Source: Halovivax asiaticus JCM 14624
GTDB taxonomy: Archaea; Halobacteriota; Halobacteria; Halobacteriales; Natrialbaceae
DNA length: 64,000 bases
Direction: 5' to 3'
NCBI RefSeq assembly: GCF_000337515.1
Contig: NZ_AOIQ01000021.1
Span: forward strand, 179,834-243,833
The position numbers and the translations under genes are program-made. Below are positions 53,325 to 61,767 of this stretch, piece after piece. How positions within the stretch are numbered: position 1 is the stretch's first letter; the number at the start of each line of letters is the position of its first letter. The notes under the pieces were generated by a model. The model was not told the DNA's origin. It saw only the letters and a list, made by a program, of their open reading frames with translations, and ran no database searches.

Positions 53325-54482
53325 TCAGATCTCGTTTAACTTCCGGAGGAGCTGACCGCGGTACTCCTCGTCGCTCGTGATCCCTTTCAGCTCGAGGACG
53401 TTCCGTTCGAGTTTGTCCAGAGCGACGCGGAAGGCGCTGTCGGCGCCGTAGCCCTCGCCGGAACCCGCGAGCTGGCCCTTGTTCGTTCGGAGTCGGATCT
53501 GACAGCGAATCAGGGGCTGGCCGCGGAGTTTCTCCTTGTGCTCGTGGAAGCGGACGTGGGCGTGCTGGACCTGCATCTTGGCGTACTTGTCGACGACCGA
53601 CTCGATGCTTTCGACGACGTCGGTCCGACTCATCGAGCCCAGCTGGGAGATGTTCGTGATCTGGACGTCCATCTGTTCTTCTTCGGTGTAGGTGAGCGCG
53701 CGGAGGACGTCCGTCTTGGTGATCACGCCGTCGATCTGTCGCTCGTCGTCGGCCGGCGTCACCACGAGCCCCGCGTAGTCGAACTCGAGCATGGTCTCGA
53801 CGGCCGTCTGCACGGTCGCGGCGGACTCGATCGTCTCGACGGGGCTGTTCATGATGTCGTAGACCGGGACGTCGAGCATGCGCTCGTTGTCGCCGACCCG
53901 GTCGCCCTGGGTCATCCGTTCGTTCTCCCGGATGACGAAGTCGGCGATGTCGTGAGTCGTGACCATTCCCGTCAGGTAGCCGTTTTCGTTCCGAACGGGA
54001 AGTCTGGAGATGCCGTTCTCGCGAAGCTGGTTGATTACCTTCCCGACGCCGTCGTCCTCGGTCACCGTGATCGGCTCAGCGGTGTAGACGTCCGCGACGG
54101 TGATCGCCGACAGGTTCTCGAGGACGGCCTCGAGGACGGCATCGTCGGTGATGACGCCCCAGAGATCGCCGTTTTCGAACACGGGGGCGATCTTCGCGTT
54201 GCCCTCGATGAGGATCCGGGCGGTCTCACGAACGTCCTCGTCGCGATCGACCGTCGGGGCCGGCGCCGATCGACTCGGCTTGAGCAACGCAGCGACCTTC
54301 GCGTCGTCCTCGACGTGGCTCTGGAGCACCTGGCGTTCGCTGATGACGCCCTCGTACTCCCCGTCGTCGGTGACGATGATCCCTTTGGGGTTGCCGTTCT
54401 CGAACTCCGCTCTGACTTTCCCCATGCGCGTCCCGACGTCGATCTCGAGGTGGTCACGGGTCGCAATATCAGCAATATTCAT
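53325..54482 (-). CDS. Four-CBS protein with C-terminal HPF/RaiA-like domain
   Basis: 385 residues from ATG 54482 (MNIADIATRDHLEIDVGTRMGKV). Four CBS motifs: 1-60, about 65-120 (IAPVFENGDLWGVITDDAVL), about 125-190 (ISRLPVRNENGYLTGMVTTHDIADFV) and about 205-280 (DYAGLVVTPADDERQIDGVITKTDVLRAL). Residues 285-385 (VDKYAKMQVQHAHVRFHEHKEKL, IRCQIRLRTNKGQLAGSGEGYGADSAFRVALDKLERNV) look like the beta-alpha-beta fold of ribosome hibernation factors. Adenine-nucleotide sensing by CBS coupled to ribosome binding is inferred. Confidence 0.82.
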   Translation of the reverse strand: MNIADIATRDHLEIDVGTRMGKVRAEFENGNPKGIIVTDDGEYEGVISERQVLQSHVEDDAKVAALLKPSRSAPAPTVDRDEDVRETARILIEGNAKIAPVFENGDLWGVITDDAVLEAVLENLSAITVADVYTAEPITVTEDDGVGKVINQLRENGISRLPVRNENGYLTGMVTTHDIADFVIRENERMTQGDRVGDNERMLDVPVYDIMNSPVETIESAATVQTAVETMLEFDYAGLVVTPADDERQIDGVITKTDVLRALTYTEEEQMDVQITNISQLGSMSRTDVVESIESVVDKYAKMQVQHAHVRFHEHKEKLRGQPLIRCQIRLRTNKGQLAGSGEGYGADSAFRVALDKLERNVLELKGITSDEEYRGQLLRKLNEI

Positions 54483-54639
54483 CGGTCCGTTCTGTCCTTT
54501 CGGCCCGACGGTAATCAACATATTGACTGTGTGGGTCGATAGCACCTGGCTTCCAGACACGTCCGCTATCGTGGACCGAGAACTGCTCCTCCTGCCATAT
54601 CGGTCGCCTATTCCGTCCTGGTGTCGCCTGGGACGGCGT

Positions 54640-54682
54640 CCCTCGCAGGAGCGGGGTGCTACCTGCGAGGGGGTAGCACCCC
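54640..54682 (+). promoter_or_regulatory. Interleaved inverted repeats (pseudoknot or alternative-hairpin leader)
   Basis: CCCTCGCAGG (54640-54649) is complementary to CCTGCGAGGG (54662-54671), and GGGGTGCTACC (54653-54663) to GGTAGCACCCC (54672-54682). The order is a-b-a'-b' with b and a' sharing two bases, so the stems form either an H-type pseudoknot or two mutually exclusive hairpins. TTTTT follows at 54701-54705, and ATG 54730 of the next gene lies 48 bases downstream. Confidence 0.65.
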
Positions 54683-54729
54683 ACTCTCGGAGGCCCGGGC
54701 TTTTTCGCCGGCCTCGTCGGGGACACTGT

Positions 54730-55110
54730 ATGGTGTCACCCGTTACCGGCGTCACTCGGTTCGTCAGGGCGGCCGTCGGCGACGAGAGCGAGCGTGTCCG
54801 TCCGGATATCGGTGTCTTTGGTCGCTTCACGTACCTCGTCACCGAACTGTTCTGGGGGACGATCGCGTTCGTCGCACTTCGGCGGACCGGCTCCCTGAGA
54901 CGAGCAGCACGGACCATCGTCGCCCTCTATCCGATCGCGTACGTCTGGGATCGATACACTCTCTCCGTCGGCGTCTTCAGCATCGAGTTACGAACGGGCG
55001 TGGACGTCGCCGGCATTCCCGTCGAAGAACACCTGTTCATGGTCGTCGTCCCCGGGCTCGTGTTGGCCATCGACGGGCTCGTTCACGAACGGCGATCGGA
55101 ATCCGGGTGA
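54730..55110 (+). CDS. Lycopene cyclase domain-containing membrane protein
   Basis: 126 residues from ATG 54730. YPIAYVWDRYTLSVGVFSIELRTGVDVAGIPVEEHLFMVVVPGLVL carries the signature of the heterodimeric lycopene cyclase domain: Trp-Asp, then PxEE before a hydrophobic helix. Real haloarchaeal CrtY carries two such repeats; this has one, plus an N-terminal helix (FTYLVTELFWGTIAFVAL). It could be a half-enzyme, a carotenoid-related membrane protein or a remnant. Preceded by the interleaved repeats. Confidence 0.75.
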   Translation: MVSPVTGVTRFVRAAVGDESERVRPDIGVFGRFTYLVTELFWGTIAFVALRRTGSLRRAARTIVALYPIAYVWDRYTLSVGVFSIELRTGVDVAGIPVEEHLFMVVVPGLVLAIDGLVHERRSESG

Positions 55111-55215
55111 TCGGACCTGCCACGGCGGCAACTGCGCTCACTGGCCGCGGGCGCTGGGATCGTGTGCGGCCCAGACAGTGAAAACGGCGCGTCGCGTGAG
55201 GCCACCGGCTGCGGG

Positions 55216-55229
55216 CACGATATATCGTG
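55216..55229. promoter_or_regulatory. 14-bp palindromic TATA element
   Basis: CACGATATATCGTG is a perfect palindrome in the 254-base spacer between the lycopene-cyclase-like and CAP genes, 136 bases before ATG 55365. It may be a promoter or operator. Nothing else stands out in this spacer. Confidence 0.35.
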
Positions 55230-55364
55230 AACTGTCCGGCTCCCTGACCGGAACCACTGCCGTCGGAGTCGGACACTGCCACGTACACATGAACGTGCGT
55301 TCTCGACCGTTCACGTAACGCTCGCGTACGCGCTGTAGGGTCGGGCGAAAACCCACAGGTCAAT

Positions 55365-56114
55365 ATGGCCGCCGACCCAACGGTCGAGGCGATGGACACG
55401 CGGTCTGATCCCGATCGAAACGCCGCCACAGGACCGCAAGGGGACCGGGCACTGCTCGGTCTCGTCCGGTTCGTGTTGACGGTGATCGTCCTCGTTGGCC
55501 TCGTCTTCGCAACCGTCACCGTGGCGCCACAGTTCGTCGACGAGGTCATATACCAACAGAGCGCGATCGAAACCGACGCGCCGCCCGCAGCGGGTGATCA
55601 CAACCCGTCGATCCAGCACGCCGACAACCCGGGGAACACGACCTACGAGGGGGTTGCGACGGTCCGGAGCGAGCACGTCGAGGACTACGTCCACTACCGG
55701 ATCAACGACATTCGGGCCGAACGCGGCCTCGACCCGCTCGTCTGGGACGGGACGATCGCGTCGGTCGCGCGTGCACACAGCGAAGACATGGCCGACCGTG
55801 AGTACTTCGCCCACGATAACCCGGACGGACAGAGCCCGCTGGACCGCTTCGAGACGACTGCGGACTACTGCTACGAGTACGGCGAGAACATCGCCCAGAA
55901 CTGGGTCGCCAGGTCGGTCGAAACGAGCGACGGCGGCACCGACCGCTACCGGACGGCCGAGGAACTGGCCGACGGCCTCGCAGAACAGTGGATGAACTCA
56001 CCACCCCATCGGAAGGCGATCCTCACCGAGGGTTGGGATCGCGGCGGGGTCGGCGTCTACATCACGGACGAGGGGAAGGTCTTTGCCACGCACAACTTCT
56101 GCACCGGGTGGTGA
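55365..56114 (+). CDS. CAP (SCP/PR-1) domain protein, membrane-anchored
   Basis: 249 residues. One hydrophobic helix at about 36-58 (VRFVLTVIVLVGLVFATVTV) after a charged cytoplasmic tail. The CAP domain follows from about 108 (VHYRINDIRAERGLDPLVWDGTIASVARAHSEDMADREYFAHDNPDG) with the paired His and Glu (AHSEDM, YGENIAQNW) and ends SPPHRKAILTEGWDRGGVGVY...THNFCTGW. Extracellular; function of archaeal CAP proteins is unknown. Confidence 0.88.
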   Translation: MAADPTVEAMDTRSDPDRNAATGPQGDRALLGLVRFVLTVIVLVGLVFATVTVAPQFVDEVIYQQSAIETDAPPAAGDHNPSIQHADNPGNTTYEGVATVRSEHVEDYVHYRINDIRAERGLDPLVWDGTIASVARAHSEDMADREYFAHDNPDGQSPLDRFETTADYCYEYGENIAQNWVARSVETSDGGTDRYRTAEELADGLAEQWMNSPPHRKAILTEGWDRGGVGVYITDEGKVFATHNFCTGW

Positions 56115-56195
56115 CTGTGTCGGGGCGCCGCCGATGAGTGGTGGCTCAGCCGCGAACCAACACTCTCGGGATGACACCGATCCGAGGGGTAAGCC

Positions 56196-57014
56196 GTGAA
56201 CGCGGCCGCGCTCTCCCGGGCGGCACGCGACGTCTATCGCGTCGCGACCGACCGCGAGGTCACGGTACTCGCGGCGGCGTTCGCCTACTACGCGTTCGTC
56301 TCGATCGTGCCGACGGTCGTCCTCGCACTCGTCGTGAGTTCGATCGTCGGCGGCGAGGCCATCGCCGCCGCACTCGTCGAAGGGGCTGGCGACGCAATGC
56401 CGGCCGTCGGTGTGGCACTCATCGAGGAGGCACTGACCGCGGAGTCGGGGCGGGCACAGGCCACGATAATCGCGCTCGTCGTAGCTGTCTGGGGAGCGCT
56501 CAAGGTTTTCCGGGGACTCTCGATGTCGTTCGACCGAATCTACGGAACCGACGCCGAGAAGTCCTTCACCGGCCACTTCGTGGACGGGATCGTCGCGCTG
56601 GTCGCCGTGGCCGGCGGGTTCGCGGCGATGATCGGTGTCGGCCTCTTCCTCGGCTTCGCTGCGGCGTACGTCCCCTTCGGGAATCTTCTCGGCCTGGTCG
56701 GCCTGCTCGCCAGCCTGACGCTGGTCTTTCTGCCGATCTACTACGTCATGCCGCCGGTCGACGTCTCGATCCGGGAGGTGCTCCCGGGCGTCCTCTTCGC
56801 CGCCGTCGGGTGGACTGCCCTCCAGATCGGCTTCCAGTTCTACGCGTCGAGAGCCGGCCAGTACGAGGGGTACGGGGCCGTCGGCGGGATCCTCCTGCTT
56901 CTCACGTGGCTCTACCTGGCGGGCATCGTCATCCTGCTCGGTGCCGTCGTCAACGTCGTCTGGGCCGAAGCCGTCGCCGTGACCGAGGAGGGGGCCGTCG
57001 AACGGGTGGCCTGA
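56196..57014 (+). CDS. YihY/BrkB-family membrane protein
   Basis: 272 residues from GTG 56196. Six hydrophobic helices: ITVLAAAFAYYAFVSIVPTVVLALVV begins after REVTV, the family opening (AAAxAYYxxxSxxP). Later blocks are WGALKVFRGLSMSFDRIYG, YVPFGNLLGLVGLLASLTLVFLPIYYVMP and a final ILLLLTWLYLAGIVILLGAVVNVVWAE. Widespread family once thought to be RNase BN, now of unknown function. Confidence 0.92.
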   Translation: MNAAALSRAARDVYRVATDREVTVLAAAFAYYAFVSIVPTVVLALVVSSIVGGEAIAAALVEGAGDAMPAVGVALIEEALTAESGRAQATIIALVVAVWGALKVFRGLSMSFDRIYGTDAEKSFTGHFVDGIVALVAVAGGFAAMIGVGLFLGFAAAYVPFGNLLGLVGLLASLTLVFLPIYYVMPPVDVSIREVLPGVLFAAVGWTALQIGFQFYASRAGQYEGYGAVGGILLLLTWLYLAGIVILLGAVVNVVWAEAVAVTEEGAVERVA

Positions 57015-57096
57015 GTGTTACTCTCCACTGAGCGGTGAGCGACGATATCGTCGAAGCGGTCCAGGCCGTCGGAACGAATCCGGCCACCTGTCCCGG

Positions 57097-58374
57097 TTAG
57101 TCGTCTGCGAGGGCGAGTCCACGCTGGATCGCGACGCTCACGCCGACGAGTCCGAGCCCGACCACGAGCAATCCGGCCGATTGCCAGGTGAGCATGCCGA
57201 ACAACCCCTCGAAGAGCAATCTGACGAATTGGAGCGCCGCCTCCGGCCCGTCGGCGTCGTCGATGGCCGAGCCGACCGCGCCCTCGGTCACCCGGGCGCC
57301 AACGAGACTGACGAGACCCACGACGGCAGCCCCGAGCCCGATCGAACGCGCCGCGACCGCGGGTGGGAACCGCAAGGCGACGATCGCCGCTGCGCCGAGC
57401 GCGACGAGCGGCAGGACCATCGTGAGCGTTCCGGCCAGTCCCGTCGCCCGCTGGGCCGTCTCCATGGAACTGCGTTCCTGGGAGCCAAAGTCCTCCGTGA
57501 GATCGATCGTCGAGGGGACCTCCTCGCGGAGTCGCGTCTCGGCCTCGTCGAGGGCGGCCGCACGCAGGTCGTCCATTCCTGTCTCGACGGCGGTGACGTA
57601 CGAATCGTAGCCGATCTCGCCGGTCAGCGCGTCGATCCGTGCGGTCATGATCGTCCGGACGGGTGCCTCGAACGACGCCGGAAGCGTGCCGTCTTCGACG
57701 GCCGCCGCGAGCTGCTCGTCCTGCGTGGCGATCAGGTCCGCCCTGATATCCTCGCGGCGATTCTCGTACTCGCGGTCGAGCTGTTCGTCGGTCATCGGGA
57801 ACGGTGTCTCCTCCTGGATGCGCTCTTTGACTCGTTCTTCGAACGCCTGTCTGTGCGCCAGAAACTGGGACTCACTCTCGGTCATCTCCTCGATCGCGGT
57901 CCCGTGATCGGCCGCCATCTCGTCGGAGCCGACGTTCGCGAGCGTCTCGTCGAAGTCACTGGGGCGCAGCGTCTCGAGTTCGGGTTCGAGTTCGTCCAGT
58001 ACGTTCTGGACGACGGGCTCGGTCTCGATCTCGAGCGTGAGCGTCTCTCGGTCGCCGTCGAGATAGGCGTAGAACCGATCCATGTTGGCCTCGACCTGCG
58101 TGCGAACGTAGTCGCTGGTGATCGAGTCGGCGAGGATGTCGTCGACGGACCGGTCGATGGGAAGTGCCGCCGTATCGACCGAGTCGTTCGCCTGTATCTG
58201 ACGCTCGATCTCGCCTTCGAGCGACCCGTGGAGCTTCGCTTCGTCGGCGGTGTCGGCCGCGTAGTCTGCATCCATCACCGTCTGGTCGGCGGCGATGAGG
58301 ACGTTGGCCGACAGCAGCGCACTGGAGAAGACCATCCCCAGGACGCCGAGCAGGACGATCCGTTGAAGATTCAC
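57097..58374 (-). CDS. Hypothetical membrane protein with large outer domain
   Basis: 425 residues. One N-terminal helix (QRIVLLGVLGMVFSSALLSANVLIAADQTV), an acidic mainly helical extracytoplasmic domain at about 35-300 (many Asp/Glu, coiled-coil-like EERVKERIQEETPF), then three helices near 310-330, 340-360 and 395-415. No domain recognised. The layout resembles bacterial proteins with an N-terminal helix, a soluble domain and a C-terminal helix bundle. Confidence 0.72.
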   Translation of the reverse strand: MNLQRIVLLGVLGMVFSSALLSANVLIAADQTVMDADYAADTADEAKLHGSLEGEIERQIQANDSVDTAALPIDRSVDDILADSITSDYVRTQVEANMDRFYAYLDGDRETLTLEIETEPVVQNVLDELEPELETLRPSDFDETLANVGSDEMAADHGTAIEEMTESESQFLAHRQAFEERVKERIQEETPFPMTDEQLDREYENRREDIRADLIATQDEQLAAAVEDGTLPASFEAPVRTIMTARIDALTGEIGYDSYVTAVETGMDDLRAAALDEAETRLREEVPSTIDLTEDFGSQERSSMETAQRATGLAGTLTMVLPLVALGAAAIVALRFPPAVAARSIGLGAAVVGLVSLVGARVTEGAVGSAIDDADGPEAALQFVRLLFEGLFGMLTWQSAGLLVVGLGLVGVSVAIQRGLALADD

Positions 58375-58559
58375 GACAGAGTGATGCTCCTACTGGATGA
58401 TAAGCGCTGTTGCCGTTTCGTGGACCCCTGGATACTTCACCTGTCCCACTCGATCGCGTCCGGGAGCTCGGCGAAGTCACCGCCGTCGTAGCGATACGTC
58501 CCCCAGCCGGCCGTCTTCGCTCCCTCGATATCGGTCGCGGCGTCGCCACGCGCGTCAAC

Positions 58560-58565
58560 TTATTA
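58560..58565 (+). promoter_or_regulatory. TATA box of the ALDH-SDR operon
   Basis: TTATTA (58560-58565) lies 25-30 bases before ATG 58590, consistent with a leaderless transcript. Confidence 0.6.
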
Positions 58566-58589
58566 GGTTTCCTCAGTGATAGGCCACGT

Positions 58590-60197
58590 ATGACCAGTTC
58601 GATGGGTTCGACGCCGGTATCCGACACTGGACTGTCGCCGGCGCGTTTCGAGCGGCTCGCCGAGTGCGTCGGGGGATCGACGGGACGCGCAGACGGGTCG
58701 ACGGAGCACCAGTCGATCGCTGTCCGGACGCCGATCTCGGACGAGGCGATCGGGACGATTCCGGCGTACGAGTCGGCCGACGTTGCGGCGGCGGTCGAGC
58801 GCGCTCGCCGTGCCCAGTCGTCGTGGGCGGCGATGCCGGTCGAGGACCGGGCGGCCGTGATCGAACGCTTCGGGGACCTCGTCGCCGCCAACCGCGACGA
58901 GTTGCTCGATATCGTCCAGCTCGAGACGGGCAAAGCACGCCACCACGCGTTAGAGGAGGTCGTCGACGTCCCGCTGACGTGCTCGTACTACGCCTCGGCG
59001 GGTCCTGGCGCCATCGCCGACGACCGGCGATCGGCGCCGATCCCGCTCGCGTCCTCGGCGACCGTCACTCGTGACCCCGTCGGCGTCGTCGGCGTTATCT
59101 CCCCGTGGAACTACCCGCTGACGCTCTCGATGACCGACGCGATTCCGGCGCTGCTCGCAGGCAACGCCGTCGTCTGCAAACCCGACGCGAAGACGCCATA
59201 CATCGCCCTCGCCCTCTCGGAACTCCTCGAGGAGGCCGGCTTGCCGGCCGACGTCTTCCAGATCGTCACCGGCGAGGGGGCCACTGTGGGGCCGGCGCTG
59301 ATCGACGCGGTCGACTACGTGGCGTTCACCGGCAGCACGGAGACTGGACGCATCGTCGCGGAGCAGGCGGGTCGCAACCTGATCGATTGTTCGCTCGAAC
59401 TCGGCGGGAAGAACCCGATGATCGTGCTGGGCGACGCGGACGTCGGGACGGCGGCCCGTGGCGCCGTGAAGGGCGCGTTCACGAACGCGGGGCAGCTCTG
59501 TCTAGCACCCGAGCGGATCTACGTCGACGAGCGCCGATACGAGGCCTTTCTCGACGCATTCGTGGGTGCGACCCGCCGGCTCTCGATGGGGCTCGCGTTC
59601 GACTACGGGCCGGACGTCGGCTCGCTCATCGACGAGACTCACCTCGAATCCGTCAGAGGCCACGTCGAGGATGCGGTCGAGGACGGGGCGTCCGTCGTCT
59701 CGGGCGGGCGGTCACGGCCGGACGTCGGTCCGTTCTGCTACGAACCGACGATCCTCACGGACGTCGACCCTGACGACCGCGTCGCGTGCGAAGAGACCTT
59801 CGGGCCTGTCGTCTCGGTCACGCCCGTCACCGGTGCCGACGAGGCGATCGAGCTGGCCAACGACACGGAGTACGGATTGAACGCGAGCGTGTGGACGGGC
59901 GACCGCGCCCGTGGGAGGGACGTCGCCCGAAAGATCGACTGCGGCACCGTCTGTGTGAACGACCCCTACACGATCGGGTGGGGTTCCGTCGACGCGCCGA
60001 TGGGTGGCTTCGGCGACTCCGGACTCGGCCGGCGACACGGTCCCGAGGGCATCACCCGCTTTACGGAGGCGCGCACGATCGCCACCTCGCGAGTCGGGCC
60101 GCTCGACGCCCCGCCGGGCGTCCCGACCTGGCTGTTCGCCCGCGCGTTCACCGGGCTCTCCGCTGTCCAGCGCCGCCTCACGCGGTGGTTGTCGTGA
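58590..60197 (+). CDS. Aldehyde dehydrogenase (ALDH superfamily)
   Basis: 535 residues from ATG 58590. NAD(P)-dependent oxidation of an aldehyde. PVGVVGVISPWNYPLTLSMTDAIPALLAGNAVVCKPD is the ALDH core. AFTGSTETGRIV binds NAD(P), LELGGKNPMIVL carries the catalytic Glu, and FTNAGQLCLAPERIYV has the catalytic Cys. The C-terminal 40 residues (VPTWLFARAFTGLSAVQRRLTRWL) are an unusual amphipathic extension that might contact the membrane. Its stop overlaps the GTG of the SDR gene. Often annotated succinate-semialdehyde dehydrogenase; substrate not fixed. Confidence 0.92.
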   Translation: MTSSMGSTPVSDTGLSPARFERLAECVGGSTGRADGSTEHQSIAVRTPISDEAIGTIPAYESADVAAAVERARRAQSSWAAMPVEDRAAVIERFGDLVAANRDELLDIVQLETGKARHHALEEVVDVPLTCSYYASAGPGAIADDRRSAPIPLASSATVTRDPVGVVGVISPWNYPLTLSMTDAIPALLAGNAVVCKPDAKTPYIALALSELLEEAGLPADVFQIVTGEGATVGPALIDAVDYVAFTGSTETGRIVAEQAGRNLIDCSLELGGKNPMIVLGDADVGTAARGAVKGAFTNAGQLCLAPERIYVDERRYEAFLDAFVGATRRLSMGLAFDYGPDVGSLIDETHLESVRGHVEDAVEDGASVVSGGRSRPDVGPFCYEPTILTDVDPDDRVACEETFGPVVSVTPVTGADEAIELANDTEYGLNASVWTGDRARGRDVARKIDCGTVCVNDPYTIGWGSVDAPMGGFGDSGLGRRHGPEGITRFTEARTIATSRVGPLDAPPGVPTWLFARAFTGLSAVQRRLTRWLS

Positions 60198-61318
60198 GCG
60201 ACCTGGCAGTCTTTGTCACCGGCTTCCCGGGCTTTCTGGGCTCGGCGCTGGTCGAACGCCTGCTCGCCCGCGGCGACGGCCCGATCGCCTGTCTGGTCCA
60301 GCCCCACCACGCCGAGGCCGCTCGTGATCGTGCGGACGAGATCGTGGCCCAGATCGACGGTGTGGGCGACAACGAGGACACCGCTGGAGATGACGGTGGG
60401 GACGGCGACCAGATCCGCCTCTACGAGGGCGACATCACCGACGCCGATCTGGGACTGGGAGACGACCGGGACGAACTGGCCGGCGTCTCCGAGGTCTACC
60501 ACCTGGCGGCGGTCTACGATCTCGGGGTCGAGGCCGCTCTGGCGGAGGCCGTGAACGTCCGTGGGACCGAGCACGTCCTCTCGTTCGCCGAATCGGTCGA
60601 CGTCGAGCGCTTTCACTACGTCAGCACCTGTTACGTCAGCGGGCGGTACGACGGCGTGTTCACCGAAGACCACCTCCGGGAGGGCCAGTCGTTCAACAAC
60701 CACTACGAGGAGACGAAGTATCGCGCCGAGGTCGCCGTCCAGGAGCGCATGGCCGCGGGCCTCCCGGTGACGATCTACCGCCCCGCCATCGTCGTCGGCG
60801 ACAGCCGGACCGGCGAGACCGAGAAGTTCGACGGCCCCTACAACCTCGTTCGGCTGCTCCTCGCCCAACCGCGCTGGTTCTCGGCGACCTTCTCCCTGCC
60901 GAACTCCGGCGACGCCGAACTGAACGTCGTCCCGCGCGACTTCGTCGTCGACGCCATCGCGCATCTCAGCGCCCGCGAGGACGCCGTCGGCGAGGTCTAC
61001 CAGCTCTGTGACCCCGCGCCCCTGTCCGTCCCGCGATTCGTCGATACCCTGGCGGCGGCGACGGATCACCGGACGGTCCGCCTTCCGACGCCGAAATCGG
61101 TCGCGGTGGGCGCGATGGAGGCCGCCGGCCGCCTCGGAATCGACACGGACCCGTACACCCTCGACTACCTCGATCACCCGACGCGCTACGCCTGCCCGAA
61201 CACCACGTGGGCACTCGCGGACAGCGACATTTCGGTCCCGCCGTTCGAGTCCTACGCGGATCGACTCGTCTCCTTCGTCCGCGAACACCCGGATATCCGG
61301 GACGAACCGATGATCTAG
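60194..61318 (+). CDS. Extended SDR / NAD-binding-4 family reductase
   Basis: 374 residues from GTG 60194, overlapping the ALDH stop (GTGA). NAD(P) loop VTGFPGFLGSALVERLLARG at residues 9-28; active-site NNHYEETKYRAEV near 170 (Y-x(3)-K); YRPAIVVGDSRTGE near 195. The sequence resembles Male-sterility/NAD_binding_4 type acyl reductases. An acidic low-complexity loop (GDNEDTAGDDGGDGDQ) lies near residue 60. Tight coupling to an aldehyde dehydrogenase suggests the pair acts on the same aldehyde. Confidence 0.85.
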   Translation: MSDLAVFVTGFPGFLGSALVERLLARGDGPIACLVQPHHAEAARDRADEIVAQIDGVGDNEDTAGDDGGDGDQIRLYEGDITDADLGLGDDRDELAGVSEVYHLAAVYDLGVEAALAEAVNVRGTEHVLSFAESVDVERFHYVSTCYVSGRYDGVFTEDHLREGQSFNNHYEETKYRAEVAVQERMAAGLPVTIYRPAIVVGDSRTGETEKFDGPYNLVRLLLAQPRWFSATFSLPNSGDAELNVVPRDFVVDAIAHLSAREDAVGEVYQLCDPAPLSVPRFVDTLAAATDHRTVRLPTPKSVAVGAMEAAGRLGIDTDPYTLDYLDHPTRYACPNTTWALADSDISVPPFESYADRLVSFVREHPDIRDEPMI

Positions 61319-61480
61319 CAGCTTCCCACCGTCTCGCCACCACTCTGCGGAGGTAGCCGACATGAGGTACCTGGGGTAGGAAGGAAAGGGGCTTTTGGCC
61401 GTAATTGAGTCGTCGCAGTTGTCCTCTCCATCTCCGGCCAATCACTGCACAACTAAGATAGTTTCCAACTAATCGACGAT

Positions 61481-61489
61481 AATTATATT
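61481..61489 (+). promoter_or_regulatory. TATA box of structured RNA locus B
   Basis: AATTATATT starts 29 bases before GAACGG at 61510, exactly the distance seen at locus A. Flanking bases are otherwise unrelated to locus A. Confidence 0.7.
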
Positions 61490-61509
61490 GTGGTTCGAAT
61501 TGACGTGTT

Positions 61510-61593
61510 GAACGGAAGCCACGCTCCATTCAGTCGCGGGGGCATGCGCGTAGAAATGTCCCGGGTGTTCAAGGCACCCGAGACGTGGCTTCC
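61510..61593 (+). ncRNA. Structured RNA, copy B (84 nt, three-stem junction)
   Basis: Closing stem GGAAGCCACG (61514-61523) with CGTGGCTTCC (61584-61593); hairpin GGGGCAT (61539-61545) with ATGTCCC (61556-61562, one G-U pair); hairpin GGGTG (61563-61567) with CACCC (61575-61579), followed by GAGA. Length is the same as copy A, and two pairs in the closing stem covary between copies. CACCCGAGACG and AAATGTCCCGGGTG are identical in both, hinting at a binding or tertiary-contact core. Confidence 0.72.
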
Positions 61594-61622
61594 GAATTCC
61601 CCTGACAGGGTATCCTTCCACC

Positions 61623-61766
61623 ATGAGACGGAATTCACCACCGAGACAAAAAGCTCTCGCACACCAGTGGTACAGTCAGCCGAAGCATTACCTCGAATTC
61701 GTCTGGGATTCGAAAGCCGGAGTCGACGATCTGGTTCTGCGACTCGGGAATCTGAAGGTGAACTGA
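61623..61766 (+). CDS. 47-residue conserved peptide of locus B
   Basis: ATG 61623 follows the structured RNA by 29 bases; the TGA is one base before ATG 61768 of the two-CxxC gene. The peptide begins MRRNSPPRQKALAHQWYSQ and ends LRLGNLKVN. It shares 11 identical residues with peptide A over 31 gap-free positions. It has aromatic and basic residues (W16, Y17, Y23, W28) and no Cys. Function unknown. Confidence 0.5.
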   Translation: MRRNSPPRQKALAHQWYSQPKHYLEFVWDSKAGVDDLVLRLGNLKVN

Positions 61767-61767
61767 G

